From Ensifer sp. IC3342 (GTDB lineage: Bacteria; Pseudomonadota; Alphaproteobacteria; Rhizobiales; Rhizobiaceae), in NCBI RefSeq assembly GCF_020193655.1, contig NZ_JADYVE010000003.1, positions 597,415 through 661,414 on the forward strand: a stretch of DNA of 64,000 bases, written 5' to 3'. Within the stretch, counting starts at the first letter, position 1; each line of letters starts with the position of its first letter. Below are positions 8,500-16,551 of this stretch, one piece after another. Under the pieces are notes generated by a model, which did not search any database, was not told the DNA's origin, and was given only the letters and a program-made list of their open reading frames with translations. Position numbers and translations under genes: made by a program.

Positions 8500-8602
8500 G
8501 CGCCCACGCGTCTTGTCAGGCGCGCAAAGGCGGCTGCGACACCATGAATGACAGCACGTTTTATCCTTAAATCGCTACGGGTTTAAGGACACGCAGCCGT
8601 GA
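8500..8602 (-). repeat. Type B palindromic element, degenerate
   Basis: Reverse-oriented: GCGTCTTGTCAGGCGCGC hairpin, then a spacer and CCTTAAATC ... GGTTTAAGG hairpin. Arms are imperfect. The rest of the gap to 8783 shows nothing recognisable. Confidence 0.5.
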
Positions 8603-8783
8603 GCTAACCGTCCCCGAGTCCTTGGCTCGCTTCCCAAGCGCGGAGGAAGGCCGCCTGCAGCGCCGTGCATCCTTCCACAAGGGTCGCACACTGGCGGAGT
8701 CACTCTCCTTCTGGCTGTCCCGGTAACTACACGACTGGATTGAACGGCCGCTTTCGAGAGCATTCGATTCCGATTTAAGAAAA

Positions 8784-10031
8784 TCATGCAGTGTGCACCG
8801 GAAGCGTCACGACGAAGCAAGCGCCGCCGCCAGACGGAGTTTCGTAACGGACTGCGCCGCCGTGGCGCTCTGCGATCTGGCGCACCAGCGCCAGCCCCAG
8901 GCCCCAGCCGCCCGTCGCCTCGCTGCGTCCCGAGGGCCGGTAGAACGGCTCGAAAACGCGGGCGCTCTCGCTATCCGGTATGCCAGGGCCGTGGTCGCGG
9001 ACTCTGATTTCCACCATGCCGCCTGCCCGCGCGACAGTGGCTGTGACCGGTGGGCCGCCGTGGCGCAGCGCGTTCTGCATGAGATTACGCACGAGCCTGC
9101 CGATGAGGCGCGCATCGCCCCTAACAGTCGCCGGCGTGCCGGAGACTTCGACGCCGTTGCGCGCGCCTTCTTCCGAGACCAGGGCCAGGAGGTCGACCGG
9201 CTCGGGCGCATCGAGTTTCTCGACATGGTCGAGCCTGCTGGCAAGCAGGATTTCCTCGACCAGCGTGTCCAGTTCGGCGAGGTTGCGGACGATCTCTTCC
9301 TTGCGGCTCTCGTCCGGTGCTTGCTCATAGAGATCGATCGCCATGCGCAGGCGCGCAAGCGGCGAGCGCAGTTCATGGCTGGCGTTGGCGAGCAGGGCGC
9401 GGTGTGACTTGATCAACCACTCGACATGATCGGCCGCCCTATTGAAGCTTTTCGCCACCGCCGCGACCTCATCGCTGCCGTCCTCCGGCACGCGCGCCAC
9501 GAAATCACCCCTGCCCCAGGCATCCACGCCCCCGCGCAGCCGCTCCAGCCGTCGCGTGAGGTGACGTACCACGGGATAGGCGGCGAGCCCGATGACGCCG
9601 GCGATCAACGCCAGATAGGCGAGCGGGTTGCGGCCGGACGGACGGAAAGGCCGCTCCATGCGCGCGGCTACTGCGCGACCATCGGGCAATTCGGTCACCA
9701 TGGTGTGAAAGTTGCCTCTGCCGTGGTGCCAGGGCCGCTCGATAATGTCGGGCGGCAGCGGCCGGCCGGCGCTCGCGATCAGCTTGCCGCGTGGGTCGTA
9801 GACCGCTATGTCAGCGTCGAAAGCCCGTGAAAACCGCCCCAACGTCGCCTCGACCGACGACCGGTCCATATCCGGCGGAATCAGCGCGGTGACAAACCGC
9901 GCACGTTGGCTCTGCCAGCTGGACTCCTCCTCGCCCTGTCCCAGCCACACGAAGGCCGCGCTGGCGACGGCGACCGCGGCAAGGCTCGCCAGCAGCGTCA
10001 GGTAGATTTTCAGGAACAGCCGGCTGCGCAT
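8784..10031 (-). CDS. Two-component sensor histidine kinase
   Basis: A 415-residue inner-membrane protein. TM1 is at about 7-30, a periplasmic sensor domain at 31-135, TM2 at about 137-152 and a HAMP linker at about 153-207. The dimerisation H-box is ANASHELRSPLARL with the phosphorylated His219, followed by the N box (NLMQNALRHGG), G1 (DHGPGIP) and G2 (GGWGLGLAL). It should phosphorylate the OmpR-type regulator encoded upstream. The periplasmic location and the Spy-like gene at the head of the cluster suggest envelope-stress or metal sensing, as for CpxA-type systems. Confidence 0.92.
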   Translation of the reverse strand: MRSRLFLKIYLTLLASLAAVAVASAAFVWLGQGEEESSWQSQRARFVTALIPPDMDRSSVEATLGRFSRAFDADIAVYDPRGKLIASAGRPLPPDIIERPWHHGRGNFHTMVTELPDGRAVAARMERPFRPSGRNPLAYLALIAGVIGLAAYPVVRHLTRRLERLRGGVDAWGRGDFVARVPEDGSDEVAAVAKSFNRAADHVEWLIKSHRALLANASHELRSPLARLRMAIDLYEQAPDESRKEEIVRNLAELDTLVEEILLASRLDHVEKLDAPEPVDLLALVSEEGARNGVEVSGTPATVRGDARLIGRLVRNLMQNALRHGGPPVTATVARAGGMVEIRVRDHGPGIPDSESARVFEPFYRPSGRSEATGGWGLGLALVRQIAERHGGAVRYETPSGGGACFVVTLPVHTA

Positions 10032-10059
10032 CGCTCTAGGTCTCTGTCTTTATGTCGCT

Positions 10060-10212
10060 ATCCCAAAACCGCTGCGCACTTTTGGGCGACATGCATCTTT
10101 GGTTTTACGCATGTCGTTGTCCCAAAACCGCTGCGCACTTTTGGGCGACCATGCATCTTTGGTTTTACGCATGTCGTTATCCCAAAACCGCTCCGCACTT
10201 TTGGGCGACATG
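10060..10212 (-). repeat. Tandem array of three type A first-half hairpins
   Basis: Three units, each containing CCCAAAACCGCTGCGCACTT and TTTGGGCGAC(C)ATGCA, with a period of about 57-60 bases; the third has CTCCGC for CTGCGC. They are joined by the linker TCTTTGGTTTTACG. The array fills the gap between the regulator stop (10213) and the kinase start (10031). Confidence 0.85.
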
Positions 10213-10911
10213 CTATCTCTCGTCGTCCTGGAAGCGAGCGAGAACATAGCCGGCGCCGCGCACGGTGATGATGCGCTTCGGATGCTTCGGGTCGCTCTCG
10301 ATGGCCGCTCTGATCCGCGAGATATGCACGTCGATGGAGCGGTCGAAGGCTTCCAGCTCCTCGCCCTTGACCATGTCCATCAACTGCTCGCGCGACAGCG
10401 TGCGGCCGGCATTTTCGGCGAGCGCCACGAGCAGGTCGAACTGATAGCTGGTCAGGGCACATTCGCGGCCGTCGACCCTCACCGCGCGGGATCCCGGATC
10501 GATCTCCAGCCGGCCAAAGCGAAAGGTCCGCGAAACCGCCGCGCTGCCGTTGCGGCGGCGCAGGATCGCCTTCAGCCGCGCCAGCAGTTCGCGCGGATTG
10601 AACGGCTTCGGCAGATAGTCGTCGGCGCCGAGCTCCAGCCCGACGATGCGGTCTGTCTCGTCGCCCTTGGCAGTGAGCATCAGGATCGGCACGTCTGACA
10701 CGGCGCGCATGCGCCGACAGGTCTCGAAACCATCGAGGTCGGGAAGCATGACATCGAGGATCACGGCGTCCGGCCCATGGCGGCCGAGGTCGGTAAGGCC
10801 GGCCGTGGCCGTCGCCGCGGTTTGGACGGCGTAGCCGTTTCCGGAGAGATAGTCGGCAAGCATGGCGGAGAGGCGCGTATCGTCGTCAACGATCAGGACC
10901 CGTTCCGCCAT
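10213..10911 (-). CDS. OmpR/PhoB-family response regulator
   Basis: A 232-residue cytosolic transcription factor. The receiver domain spans residues 4-115 with acidic pocket DDD at 9-11, phospho-acceptor Asp53 (VILDVMLPD), the Thr of MLTAKG and the Lys of PKPF. The winged-helix DNA-binding domain is about 130-228, ending RGAGYVL. GGAG lies ahead of the ATG. It is cotranscribed with the kinase and Spy-like genes. The stop codon sits directly against the type A repeat array. Confidence 0.93.
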   Translation of the reverse strand: MAERVLIVDDDTRLSAMLADYLSGNGYAVQTAATATAGLTDLGRHGPDAVILDVMLPDLDGFETCRRMRAVSDVPILMLTAKGDETDRIVGLELGADDYLPKPFNPRELLARLKAILRRRNGSAAVSRTFRFGRLEIDPGSRAVRVDGRECALTSYQFDLLVALAENAGRTLSREQLMDMVKGEELEAFDRSIDVHISRIRAAIESDPKHPKRIITVRGAGYVLARFQDDER

Positions 10912-10932
10912 TTCTTGCGCTCCGTTTCAGTC

Positions 10933-11030
10933 GCCTACAGCGCCGCCTGTCTTATCAGACGCGCAAAGGTCGCTGTATCACTTTGAATTGCTGCATGGTT
11001 TTATCCCGAAATCGGAAAACATGCAGTAGC
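10933..11030 (-). repeat. Type B palindromic element, complete
   Basis: Reverse-oriented. CTACAGCG ... CGCTGTA arms enclose CTTATCAGACGCGC, then AATTGCTGCATG ... CATGCAGTAG with inner TTTTATCCCGAAATCGGAAAA. It lies in the gap between the Spy-like gene and the response regulator. Confidence 0.75.
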
Positions 11031-11052
11031 CGACTCGCCAGTCGAGTAAGTC

Positions 11053-11601
11053 TTACCACCGGCCGTGGCCACTGCGCTCCTTCAAATGCTCGACGAGCTT
11101 GGCGCGCTGCTCCGGCGTCAGCACTTCGGCGGCGTCGAGGAGCGCAGTCGTCATCTTGCGCGAGGCCTCGTCGATGGCCGCGATGCGCTCACTGCGCAGT
11201 TTCTCGGCGGCGGCGCGGTCGATGGTCGACGCGCCGAGAAGTTCGATAACCTCCTCACGCGTCTCGCGGAAGTCCCGGAATGTTGGCCTGATCTCGGAGC
11301 GCGCCTTGTCGATGATGTCCCAAAGCTTGTCTTCCTGCTCGGGTGTCGCGTCGAGTTCGTCGAGCACGGAGCCGATCCGGTGTTCCATAAAGCCACCTCC
11401 CATATGCGCGTGCATCATGTGGCCGCCCATGCCGAAACGACCCATGCCGAAGCCGAAATCGTCGCTGCGCGCGGCTGCATAACCGATCCCGCCGACAACC
11501 GCGACGGCTGCGAGACCGCCGATCGCGGCGCGCCGGCTCCAGCCCGTCGAAGCGCGTTGGCTGGTGATCGGGCCCGACAGTTTCTTGTCTTCATTTTCCA
11601 T
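11053..11601 (-). CDS. Spy/CpxP-like periplasmic protein
   Basis: A 182-residue protein with an N-terminal signal or anchor (residues 22-42, with an RR pair at SRRAAIGG that could make it a Tat substrate). A Met/His/Gly-rich stretch (MGGHMMHAHMGGGFMEHR) suggests metal binding. A helical region ends in VLTPEQRAKLVEHL, the LTxxQ motif of Spy/CpxP chaperones. GGGAG precedes the ATG at 11601; 43 further in-frame codons upstream are rejected as untranslated. It heads the operon with the regulator and kinase, so it is probably both a target of and a feedback partner for that system. Confidence 0.8.
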   Translation of the reverse strand: MENEDKKLSGPITSQRASTGWSRRAAIGGLAAVAVVGGIGYAAARSDDFGFGMGRFGMGGHMMHAHMGGGFMEHRIGSVLDELDATPEQEDKLWDIIDKARSEIRPTFRDFRETREEVIELLGASTIDRAAAEKLRSERIAAIDEASRKMTTALLDAAEVLTPEQRAKLVEHLKERSGHGRW

Positions 11602-11785
11602 AGTTGGTCTCCCTTCACTCCGCAGCAACTGCTGCAATGGAGGGAAAGCTACCAGGGCAACGTTTCGAGGGTTCTGGGCGAATGTGAAGAAATGTAAAGC
11701 CGAGGCGGCACCGTCGCGGCGGCCCGGCACCTGCTCTGAAGAGCTGGTTTACGCATCTGAAGGAATGGGAGCGCAGCGTAACGCG

Positions 11786-12667
11786 TCAGAAGACCAAAGA
11801 CCGATGCAACTGCGCGCCCGCCCAAGCCCCGTCGGCCACGGCGAGCGAGACCGAATGCGGTGTTCTCGCCGCATCGCCGCAGGCGAAAGCGCCGGGAACT
11901 GTGGTTTCCTTCGCGGCGTCGGTGCGGATCTGCGTGCCGAATGGCGTCTCTTCGATCTCGCAGCCGAGCGTCCCGGCAATCGGCGTCGCAGGGGCATTGC
12001 GCGAAGCAGTGAAGAGCCCGGCAAAAGAGTAAGTCCGCCCGTCGGCAAGAAGCACATCGGCATGGCCCTCGATCCGCCCGATCGGCGTCTCCTCGATCGC
12101 CACGCCGCGCAAGTTGAGGTCGGCGCGGGCGGCGTCGTCGAGCGTCAGCGCCCCATTGGTGAAAAAGGTCACCTCGCCCCATTCGGGAATGAGCTGCGCT
12201 TGATGCACCGACATCGGCCCCGTCGCGATCACCCCGATCCGCCCCCGTCCCAGTTCGTAACCGTGGCAATAGGGGCAATGGAAAATGCTCCTCCCCCAGC
12301 GCTCTGCCATGCCGTCGATCTTAGGCAACTGGTCGGTGACGCCGACGGCAAAAAGCAGCCGCCTCCCCTCGTACCGGGCGCCATCCGCGGTCGTGACGGC
12401 AAAGGCGTCCTTTACGCCTCCGGCGGCTTCCGCACGGCCGTCGATCCATGTCAGCGTCGGATAGGCCATAAGCTGCGCCCGCGCGCTTGCGGCGATTTCG
12501 GCGGGGTCCACGCCATCCTGGCCCAGAAACCCGTGGGAATGGCTGGCAAAGCGGTTGCGCCTGAGCCCCGCGTCGATCACCACAACGGTGCGACGGGCAC
12601 GGATAAGCTGGAGGGCGGCGGCCATCCCGGCGTAGCTGCCGCCGACGACGATCACATCATGCTGCAT
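11786..12667 (-). CDS. Thioredoxin reductase-like FAD/NAD(P)-dependent oxidoreductase
   Basis: A 293-residue flavoprotein. The FAD-binding fold starts at residue 5 (VIVVGGSYAGMAAALQL). The redox-active disulfide is Cys131/Cys134 (HCPYCHGYE), and ACGDAARTPHSV near the end is the second FAD-binding motif. The length and CPYCHG form are typical of the short TrxR-like branch rather than housekeeping TrxB. Its ATG overlaps the stop of the Rrf2 regulator upstream (TAATG), so the two are cotranscribed and probably respond to the same redox signal. Confidence 0.88.
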   Translation of the reverse strand: MQHDVIVVGGSYAGMAAALQLIRARRTVVVIDAGLRRNRFASHSHGFLGQDGVDPAEIAASARAQLMAYPTLTWIDGRAEAAGGVKDAFAVTTADGARYEGRRLLFAVGVTDQLPKIDGMAERWGRSIFHCPYCHGYELGRGRIGVIATGPMSVHQAQLIPEWGEVTFFTNGALTLDDAARADLNLRGVAIEETPIGRIEGHADVLLADGRTYSFAGLFTASRNAPATPIAGTLGCEIEETPFGTQIRTDAAKETTVPGAFACGDAARTPHSVSLAVADGAWAGAQLHRSLVF

Positions 12668-13113
12668 TACTCATTCCTTTTGGCGTGCCGCTCCGCGTGC
12701 CGACGGGCAAAGTCGGCGGCAAGATCGGCCAGTGTGACATGGGCAAAACGTTCGAGGAGAAGCGCCTCGGCGTCTGCGAAGGCGGCGTCAAGCGCGGCGT
12801 TCACCGATTGCTCGACGAGGCAGTCCGGCGTCTCGTGCCGGTTGCCGATGGCGAAAACGGCAGGCTCCCCCAACACCTCATGCAATTGGCGCAGGGTGAC
12901 GGTGGCGAGGTCCGCGGTGATGGTCCACCCCCCGGCAGGCCCGCGCGCGGAGGCGACGAGTCCCGCCTGCCGCAGCAGCCCCATCGTGCGGCGCACGACG
13001 ACGGGATTGGTGTTCATGCATTGCGCAAGCGCTTCCGATGTCATGGAGCCGTCGTGCTCGGCCATGTGGAGGAGCGCATGCAGGACTGACGAGAGGCGAC
13101 TGTCGCGTTTCAT
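12667..13113 (-). CDS. Rrf2-family transcriptional regulator
   Basis: A 148-residue protein. Winged helix at residues 5-65 (SRLSSVLHALLHMAEH ... ALAQCMNTNPVVVRRTM ... GPAGGW) with the family's Gly-rich wing. The three-Cys cluster that binds Fe-S in IscR/NsrR is absent (only isolated Cys in CMNTN and DCLVEQ), so it belongs with YwnA-like members. It is the first gene of a two-gene unit with the oxidoreductase, which it probably controls. Confidence 0.87.
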   Translation of the reverse strand: MKRDSRLSSVLHALLHMAEHDGSMTSEALAQCMNTNPVVVRRTMGLLRQAGLVASARGPAGGWTITADLATVTLRQLHEVLGEPAVFAIGNRHETPDCLVEQSVNAALDAAFADAEALLLERFAHVTLADLAADFARRHAERHAKRNE

Positions 13114-13697
13114 GTAACTTCAATTATTACAAATCGTCGCGGATGACAAGTGGCTCCTCGCGATCCCACGACGACGGCGCCGCGCATGACGCCTATTCAG
13201 CGTTTGAAACCTGTCGGGGAGAGCCCGATCGGCCGGGCGCGCGAAGCACTCGCGTTCTCCAACCGGTAGCGTCTCTCGCACCGCCGACGCGGTGCTGCTG
13301 GATTCCTGTGGCGAGCACAGGAATGAGGGAGCTCCTGGTTGCGGTCGAGCCAGATCGAGCCCGCCGAAGGAATGCTCGGCCGGAGGCAGTGGAGCTTGCG
13401 CTTCAAGCGCCGAGGACTGCGGGTGCTGCGGCGAAGTGAGCTGATGCGGGCCACCCCATTCGCCCTCATTCCTGTGCTCGTCACAGGAATCGAGCGCGCC
13501 CAAGTCCCTTGGGTGCAGGAGACTCCTGTCCTCTTGACATTAAGCCTGGCGTTTTCCTGGAGGGCGAGTCATTCACGGCGCCGACGCGCCGTGACTGGAT
13601 TCCTGTGACGAGCACAGGAATGACGGTGGGTTGTTGGCCGCGCCATCAACTGGCTTAGTTAACCTGATGGGAGACAGGCGTCACCGCCGCCCGCCGC
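13114..13697. repeat. Gap with three type C palindromic elements
   Basis: Three copies at about 13271-13326, 13464-13520 and 13571-13627. Each has the core ATTCCTGTG(N)CGAGCACAGGAAT (CATTCCTGTGCTCGTCACAGGAAT in reverse) next to a GC hairpin such as CCGACGCGG or CCCAAGTCCCTTGGG. Orientation alternates. No gene was recognised between the Rrf2 and LysR genes. Confidence 0.75.
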
Positions 13698-14597
13698 TCA
13701 ACCCACCCGCTGCCTCACGCAAACCTCCCGCACGCATCCGCGCAGCCAGCGGTGGGCCGGGTCGGCGTCGAGCCGCGGGTGCCAGAGCATTGACACCGTG
13801 ATCTCCCGCGTGAAGACCGGGAGGGGAAAGCTGTGCATTCCGGCCCTGAGCGCGCCGGTGTGTCGCTCGGGAACGCTGGCGATCAGCTCGGTGGCGCGGG
13901 CGAGCGCCAGAGCGGCGGCGAAGCCGCCGACGATCGTGACGATTTCGCGTTCGAGCCCGAGCGCCTCCAGCGCCTCGTCGAGCGGCCCCTTGTCGAGCCC
14001 GCGCCGTGAAACGAGGACGTGCCGGCCGGCGGCGTAACGGTCGGCCGTCACCTCGCCCTCACAAAGCGGGTGCCCCATGCGCACGACACCGACGAACCTG
14101 TCCCGGAAGAGCGCCTGCGTGCGCACCTCCGGACTGGTCGCCTCCCCGACGACGCCGGTTTCGAGGTCGACGGTCGCATCGCGCAGCGGCCCGCTGCCCC
14201 GATCCGGCTTCGGCACGAAGCAGAGCCTGACGCCCGGCGCCTCGCCGACGCGGGCAATGAGGTCCGGCCCGAAATTCTCGACGAAACCATCGCTGGTCCT
14301 CAAAACGAAGGTCCGCGTGAGCTGTTTGAGGTCGAGCCTTTCCTGGGGCCTCAGGACCGCTTCCGCCTCCTCGACCAGCCGGCCGACGCGCTCGCCGAGT
14401 TCGAGTGCGCGCGGCGTCGGCACCAGGCCGCGCCCGGCCCGCACCAGCAGCGGATCGCCCGTCGCCTCGCGCAGCCGCGCCAGCGCCCGGCTCATCGCCG
14501 AGGGGCTGAGTCGCAGCCGCTTGGCCGCGCCTGCAACGCTGCCTTCCGAAAGCAGCACGTCGAGGGTGGCAAGCAGATTGAGATCGGGCTTCGACAT
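13698..14597 (-). CDS. LysR-family transcriptional regulator
   Basis: A 299-residue protein. N-terminal winged helix at residues 4-63 (LNLLATLDVLLSEGSVAGAA, LSPSAMSRALARLRE), then a substrate-binding domain of two alpha/beta lobes. It is divergently arranged with the MFS transporter gene at 14725, 127 bases apart, the classic arrangement for a regulator and its target. The inducer is unknown. Confidence 0.9.
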   Translation of the reverse strand: MSKPDLNLLATLDVLLSEGSVAGAAKRLRLSPSAMSRALARLREATGDPLLVRAGRGLVPTPRALELGERVGRLVEEAEAVLRPQERLDLKQLTRTFVLRTSDGFVENFGPDLIARVGEAPGVRLCFVPKPDRGSGPLRDATVDLETGVVGEATSPEVRTQALFRDRFVGVVRMGHPLCEGEVTADRYAAGRHVLVSRRGLDKGPLDEALEALGLEREIVTIVGGFAAALALARATELIASVPERHTGALRAGMHSFPLPVFTREITVSMLWHPRLDADPAHRWLRGCVREVCVRQRVG

Positions 14598-14643
14598 GGC
14601 GCGACTATAGCGAACGGTGAGACGGCGTCAAACGCACGAATGA

Positions 14644-14662
14644 AATGCAAATGATGCGCATT
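14644..14662. promoter_or_regulatory. Candidate LysR binding site
   Basis: Inverted repeat AATGC-N9-GCATT midway between the divergent LysR and MFS genes. Position and symmetry fit a LysR box; the sequence alone does not prove it. Confidence 0.35.
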
Positions 14663-14724
14663 CCGCCATGTCAGGCGAAGAGCTACCTTTTCGCAAGCCC
14701 ATATGAAAGCCGGAAAAGGAGTTC

Positions 14725-16182
14725 ATGCCGATGACATCAACGACGCGACCAATGGAGGCGATCGCCGAAGCAGGCGAGCGGACGCCCTCCTTTCGCTGGG
14801 CGCTGGCCGCCCTTTCCCTCTCCATGCTGCTCTCCTCGCTCGGCACCAGCATCGCCAATGTCGGCCTGCCGGCGCTGGCCGAGGCGTTCGACGCCTCCTT
14901 CCAGGAGGTGCAATGGGCCGTGCTCGCCTATCTTCTCGCCATCACTACCCTCATCGTCAGCGTCGGGCGGCTCGGCGACATGGTCGGCCGGCGCCATCTG
15001 CTCATCTCCGGCATCGCCCTCTTCACCCTTGCTTCCGTGCTCTGCGGCGTCGCGCCGACGCTCTCGATGCTGATCGCGGCGCGCGCGGCGCAGGGCCTCG
15101 GCGCGGCGATCATGATGGCGCTTGCAATGGCGCTCGTCGGCGAGACGGTGCCGAAGGCACGGACCGGCAGCGCCATGGGGCTTCTCGGAACGACATCGGC
15201 GATCGGCACCGCTCTCGGTCCCTCGCTTGGCGGCCTCCTGATCGCCGGCCTCGGCTGGCGGGCGATCTTCCTCGCCGGCGTGCCGCTCGGCGTCGCGGCA
15301 TTCTTCCTCGCGCTTCGCGCCCTGCCCGTTGACCGCGAGGCCCCCAAGGATCGGGCGGGCTTCGACGCGATCGGCACATTGCTGCTGGCGTTGACGCTCG
15401 CCGCTTACGCGCTCGCCATGACGATCGGGCGCGGCAGTTTCGGCCCGCTCAACATGGGCCTGTTGCTGGCAGCGATCTTCGCCGGTGCCCTCTTCGTGCT
15501 TGCGGAGGCGAGAACCGCCTCGCCCCTGCTCCGCCTCGCGATGTTCCGCGATCCGGTGCTTTCCGCCGGCCTCACGATGAGCGCACTCGTCTCGACGGTG
15601 ATGATGGCGACGCTGGTGGTCGGGCCGTTCTATCTCTCCCGCGGGCTCGACCTCGACGCCGCCCTCGTCGGCCTCGTCATGTCCGCCGGCCCGCTCGTCG
15701 CGGCGCTCGCGGGCGTCCCGGCCGGCCGCCTTGTCGACCAGCTCGGTGCGCAGCCGATGACGGTCGCGGGGCTCGCTGCGATCGCCGCCGGCGCATTCCT
15801 TCTCTCGCTGTTCCCGGCAGGCTTCGGCGTCGCAGGCTACGTCGCGCCGATTGTCACTGTCACCGCCGGTTACGCCCTGTTCCAGGCGGCCAACAACACC
15901 GCCGTGATGAAGGATGTGGGGCCTAGCGAGCGCGGCATCGTTTCCGGCATGCTCAACCTCTCGCGCAATCTCGGCCTCGTCACCGGCGCATCCTTTATGG
16001 GGGCGGTCTTCGCGCTCGCGGTCGGCACGAGCGAGATCACCGCCGCAGCCCCCGAGGCCGTCGCCGCCGGCATGCGCATCACCTTCGCCGTCGCCGCAGT
16101 CCTGATCGTCGCCGCCCTCGTTGTCGCGGTCGCCAGCCGCGCCTTCGTGGGCCGAGCTGCGGTTCCGGGTGACATAAGGTGA
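14725..16182 (+). CDS. MFS transporter, DHA2 (EmrB/QacA) type
   Basis: A 485-residue inner-membrane protein with about 14 hydrophobic segments, the number for the DHA2 drug:H+ antiporter branch. Motif A is GRLGDMVGRRHLL near residue 83, and the motif C-like GLLGTTSAIGTALGPSLGG lies in TM5. AAGGAG precedes the ATG. It is likely an exporter of small hydrophobic compounds controlled by the divergent LysR protein. The substrate is not predictable. Confidence 0.9.
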   Translation: MPMTSTTRPMEAIAEAGERTPSFRWALAALSLSMLLSSLGTSIANVGLPALAEAFDASFQEVQWAVLAYLLAITTLIVSVGRLGDMVGRRHLLISGIALFTLASVLCGVAPTLSMLIAARAAQGLGAAIMMALAMALVGETVPKARTGSAMGLLGTTSAIGTALGPSLGGLLIAGLGWRAIFLAGVPLGVAAFFLALRALPVDREAPKDRAGFDAIGTLLLALTLAAYALAMTIGRGSFGPLNMGLLLAAIFAGALFVLAEARTASPLLRLAMFRDPVLSAGLTMSALVSTVMMATLVVGPFYLSRGLDLDAALVGLVMSAGPLVAALAGVPAGRLVDQLGAQPMTVAGLAAIAAGAFLLSLFPAGFGVAGYVAPIVTVTAGYALFQAANNTAVMKDVGPSERGIVSGMLNLSRNLGLVTGASFMGAVFALAVGTSEITAAAPEAVAAGMRITFAVAAVLIVAALVVAVASRAFVGRAAVPGDIR

Positions 16183-16264
16183 GACCGCTCGGGCGGATGC
16201 TCTTCCGCTGTTTGGTGGCGCGACCAGCAACGGGCTCTCATCGGCTCAGTAGAGCCGGCAGGCT

Positions 16265-16470
16265 CCCCCCTCCCTCATTCCTGTGCTCGTCACAGGAATC
16301 CAGCCACGGCGCGTCGGCGCCGTGAAAGACGTGACGTCCATGTCCGAGGCGAGCGAGATGTGGGTCGGGCGTTGTGTGGTAACCTGCAATCATTCGCGCC
16401 GTCGAGGAGTCTCCCGCGCCGCAGACGCGGCGCTGCTGGATTCCTGTGACAAGCACAGGAATGAGGTGGG
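16265..16470. repeat. Inverted pair of type C palindromic elements
   Basis: The left copy (about 16272-16330) reads CATTCCTGTGCTCGTCACAG and then CGGCGCGTCGGCGCCG. The right copy (about 16405-16467) is the reverse, GCCGCAGACGCGGC then ATTCCTGTGACAAGCACAGG. The pair fills the gap after the MFS gene; no gene lies within 16183-16551. Confidence 0.75.
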
Positions 16471-16551
16471 TGGGGTGGCCCACCGACCCAACTAGTCTGA
16501 CGAGGCGAGTGGCGGCGGCGGCGCATCACAACTTCGATGAGGTGAATGTGC

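Noticed and set aside
10060..10212. Triple repeat considered as a CRISPR or iteron array
   Set aside because: Same hairpin family as single copies elsewhere; no replication gene or variable spacers nearby.
11564..13117. 517-codon frame on the plus strand
   Set aside because: Antisense to the Spy-like, oxidoreductase and Rrf2 genes, each with clear family motifs.
14737..16230. 497-codon frame on the minus strand
   Set aside because: Lies wholly opposite the MFS transporter; composition is the antisense shadow of GC-rich third positions and it has no domain or ribosome binding site.
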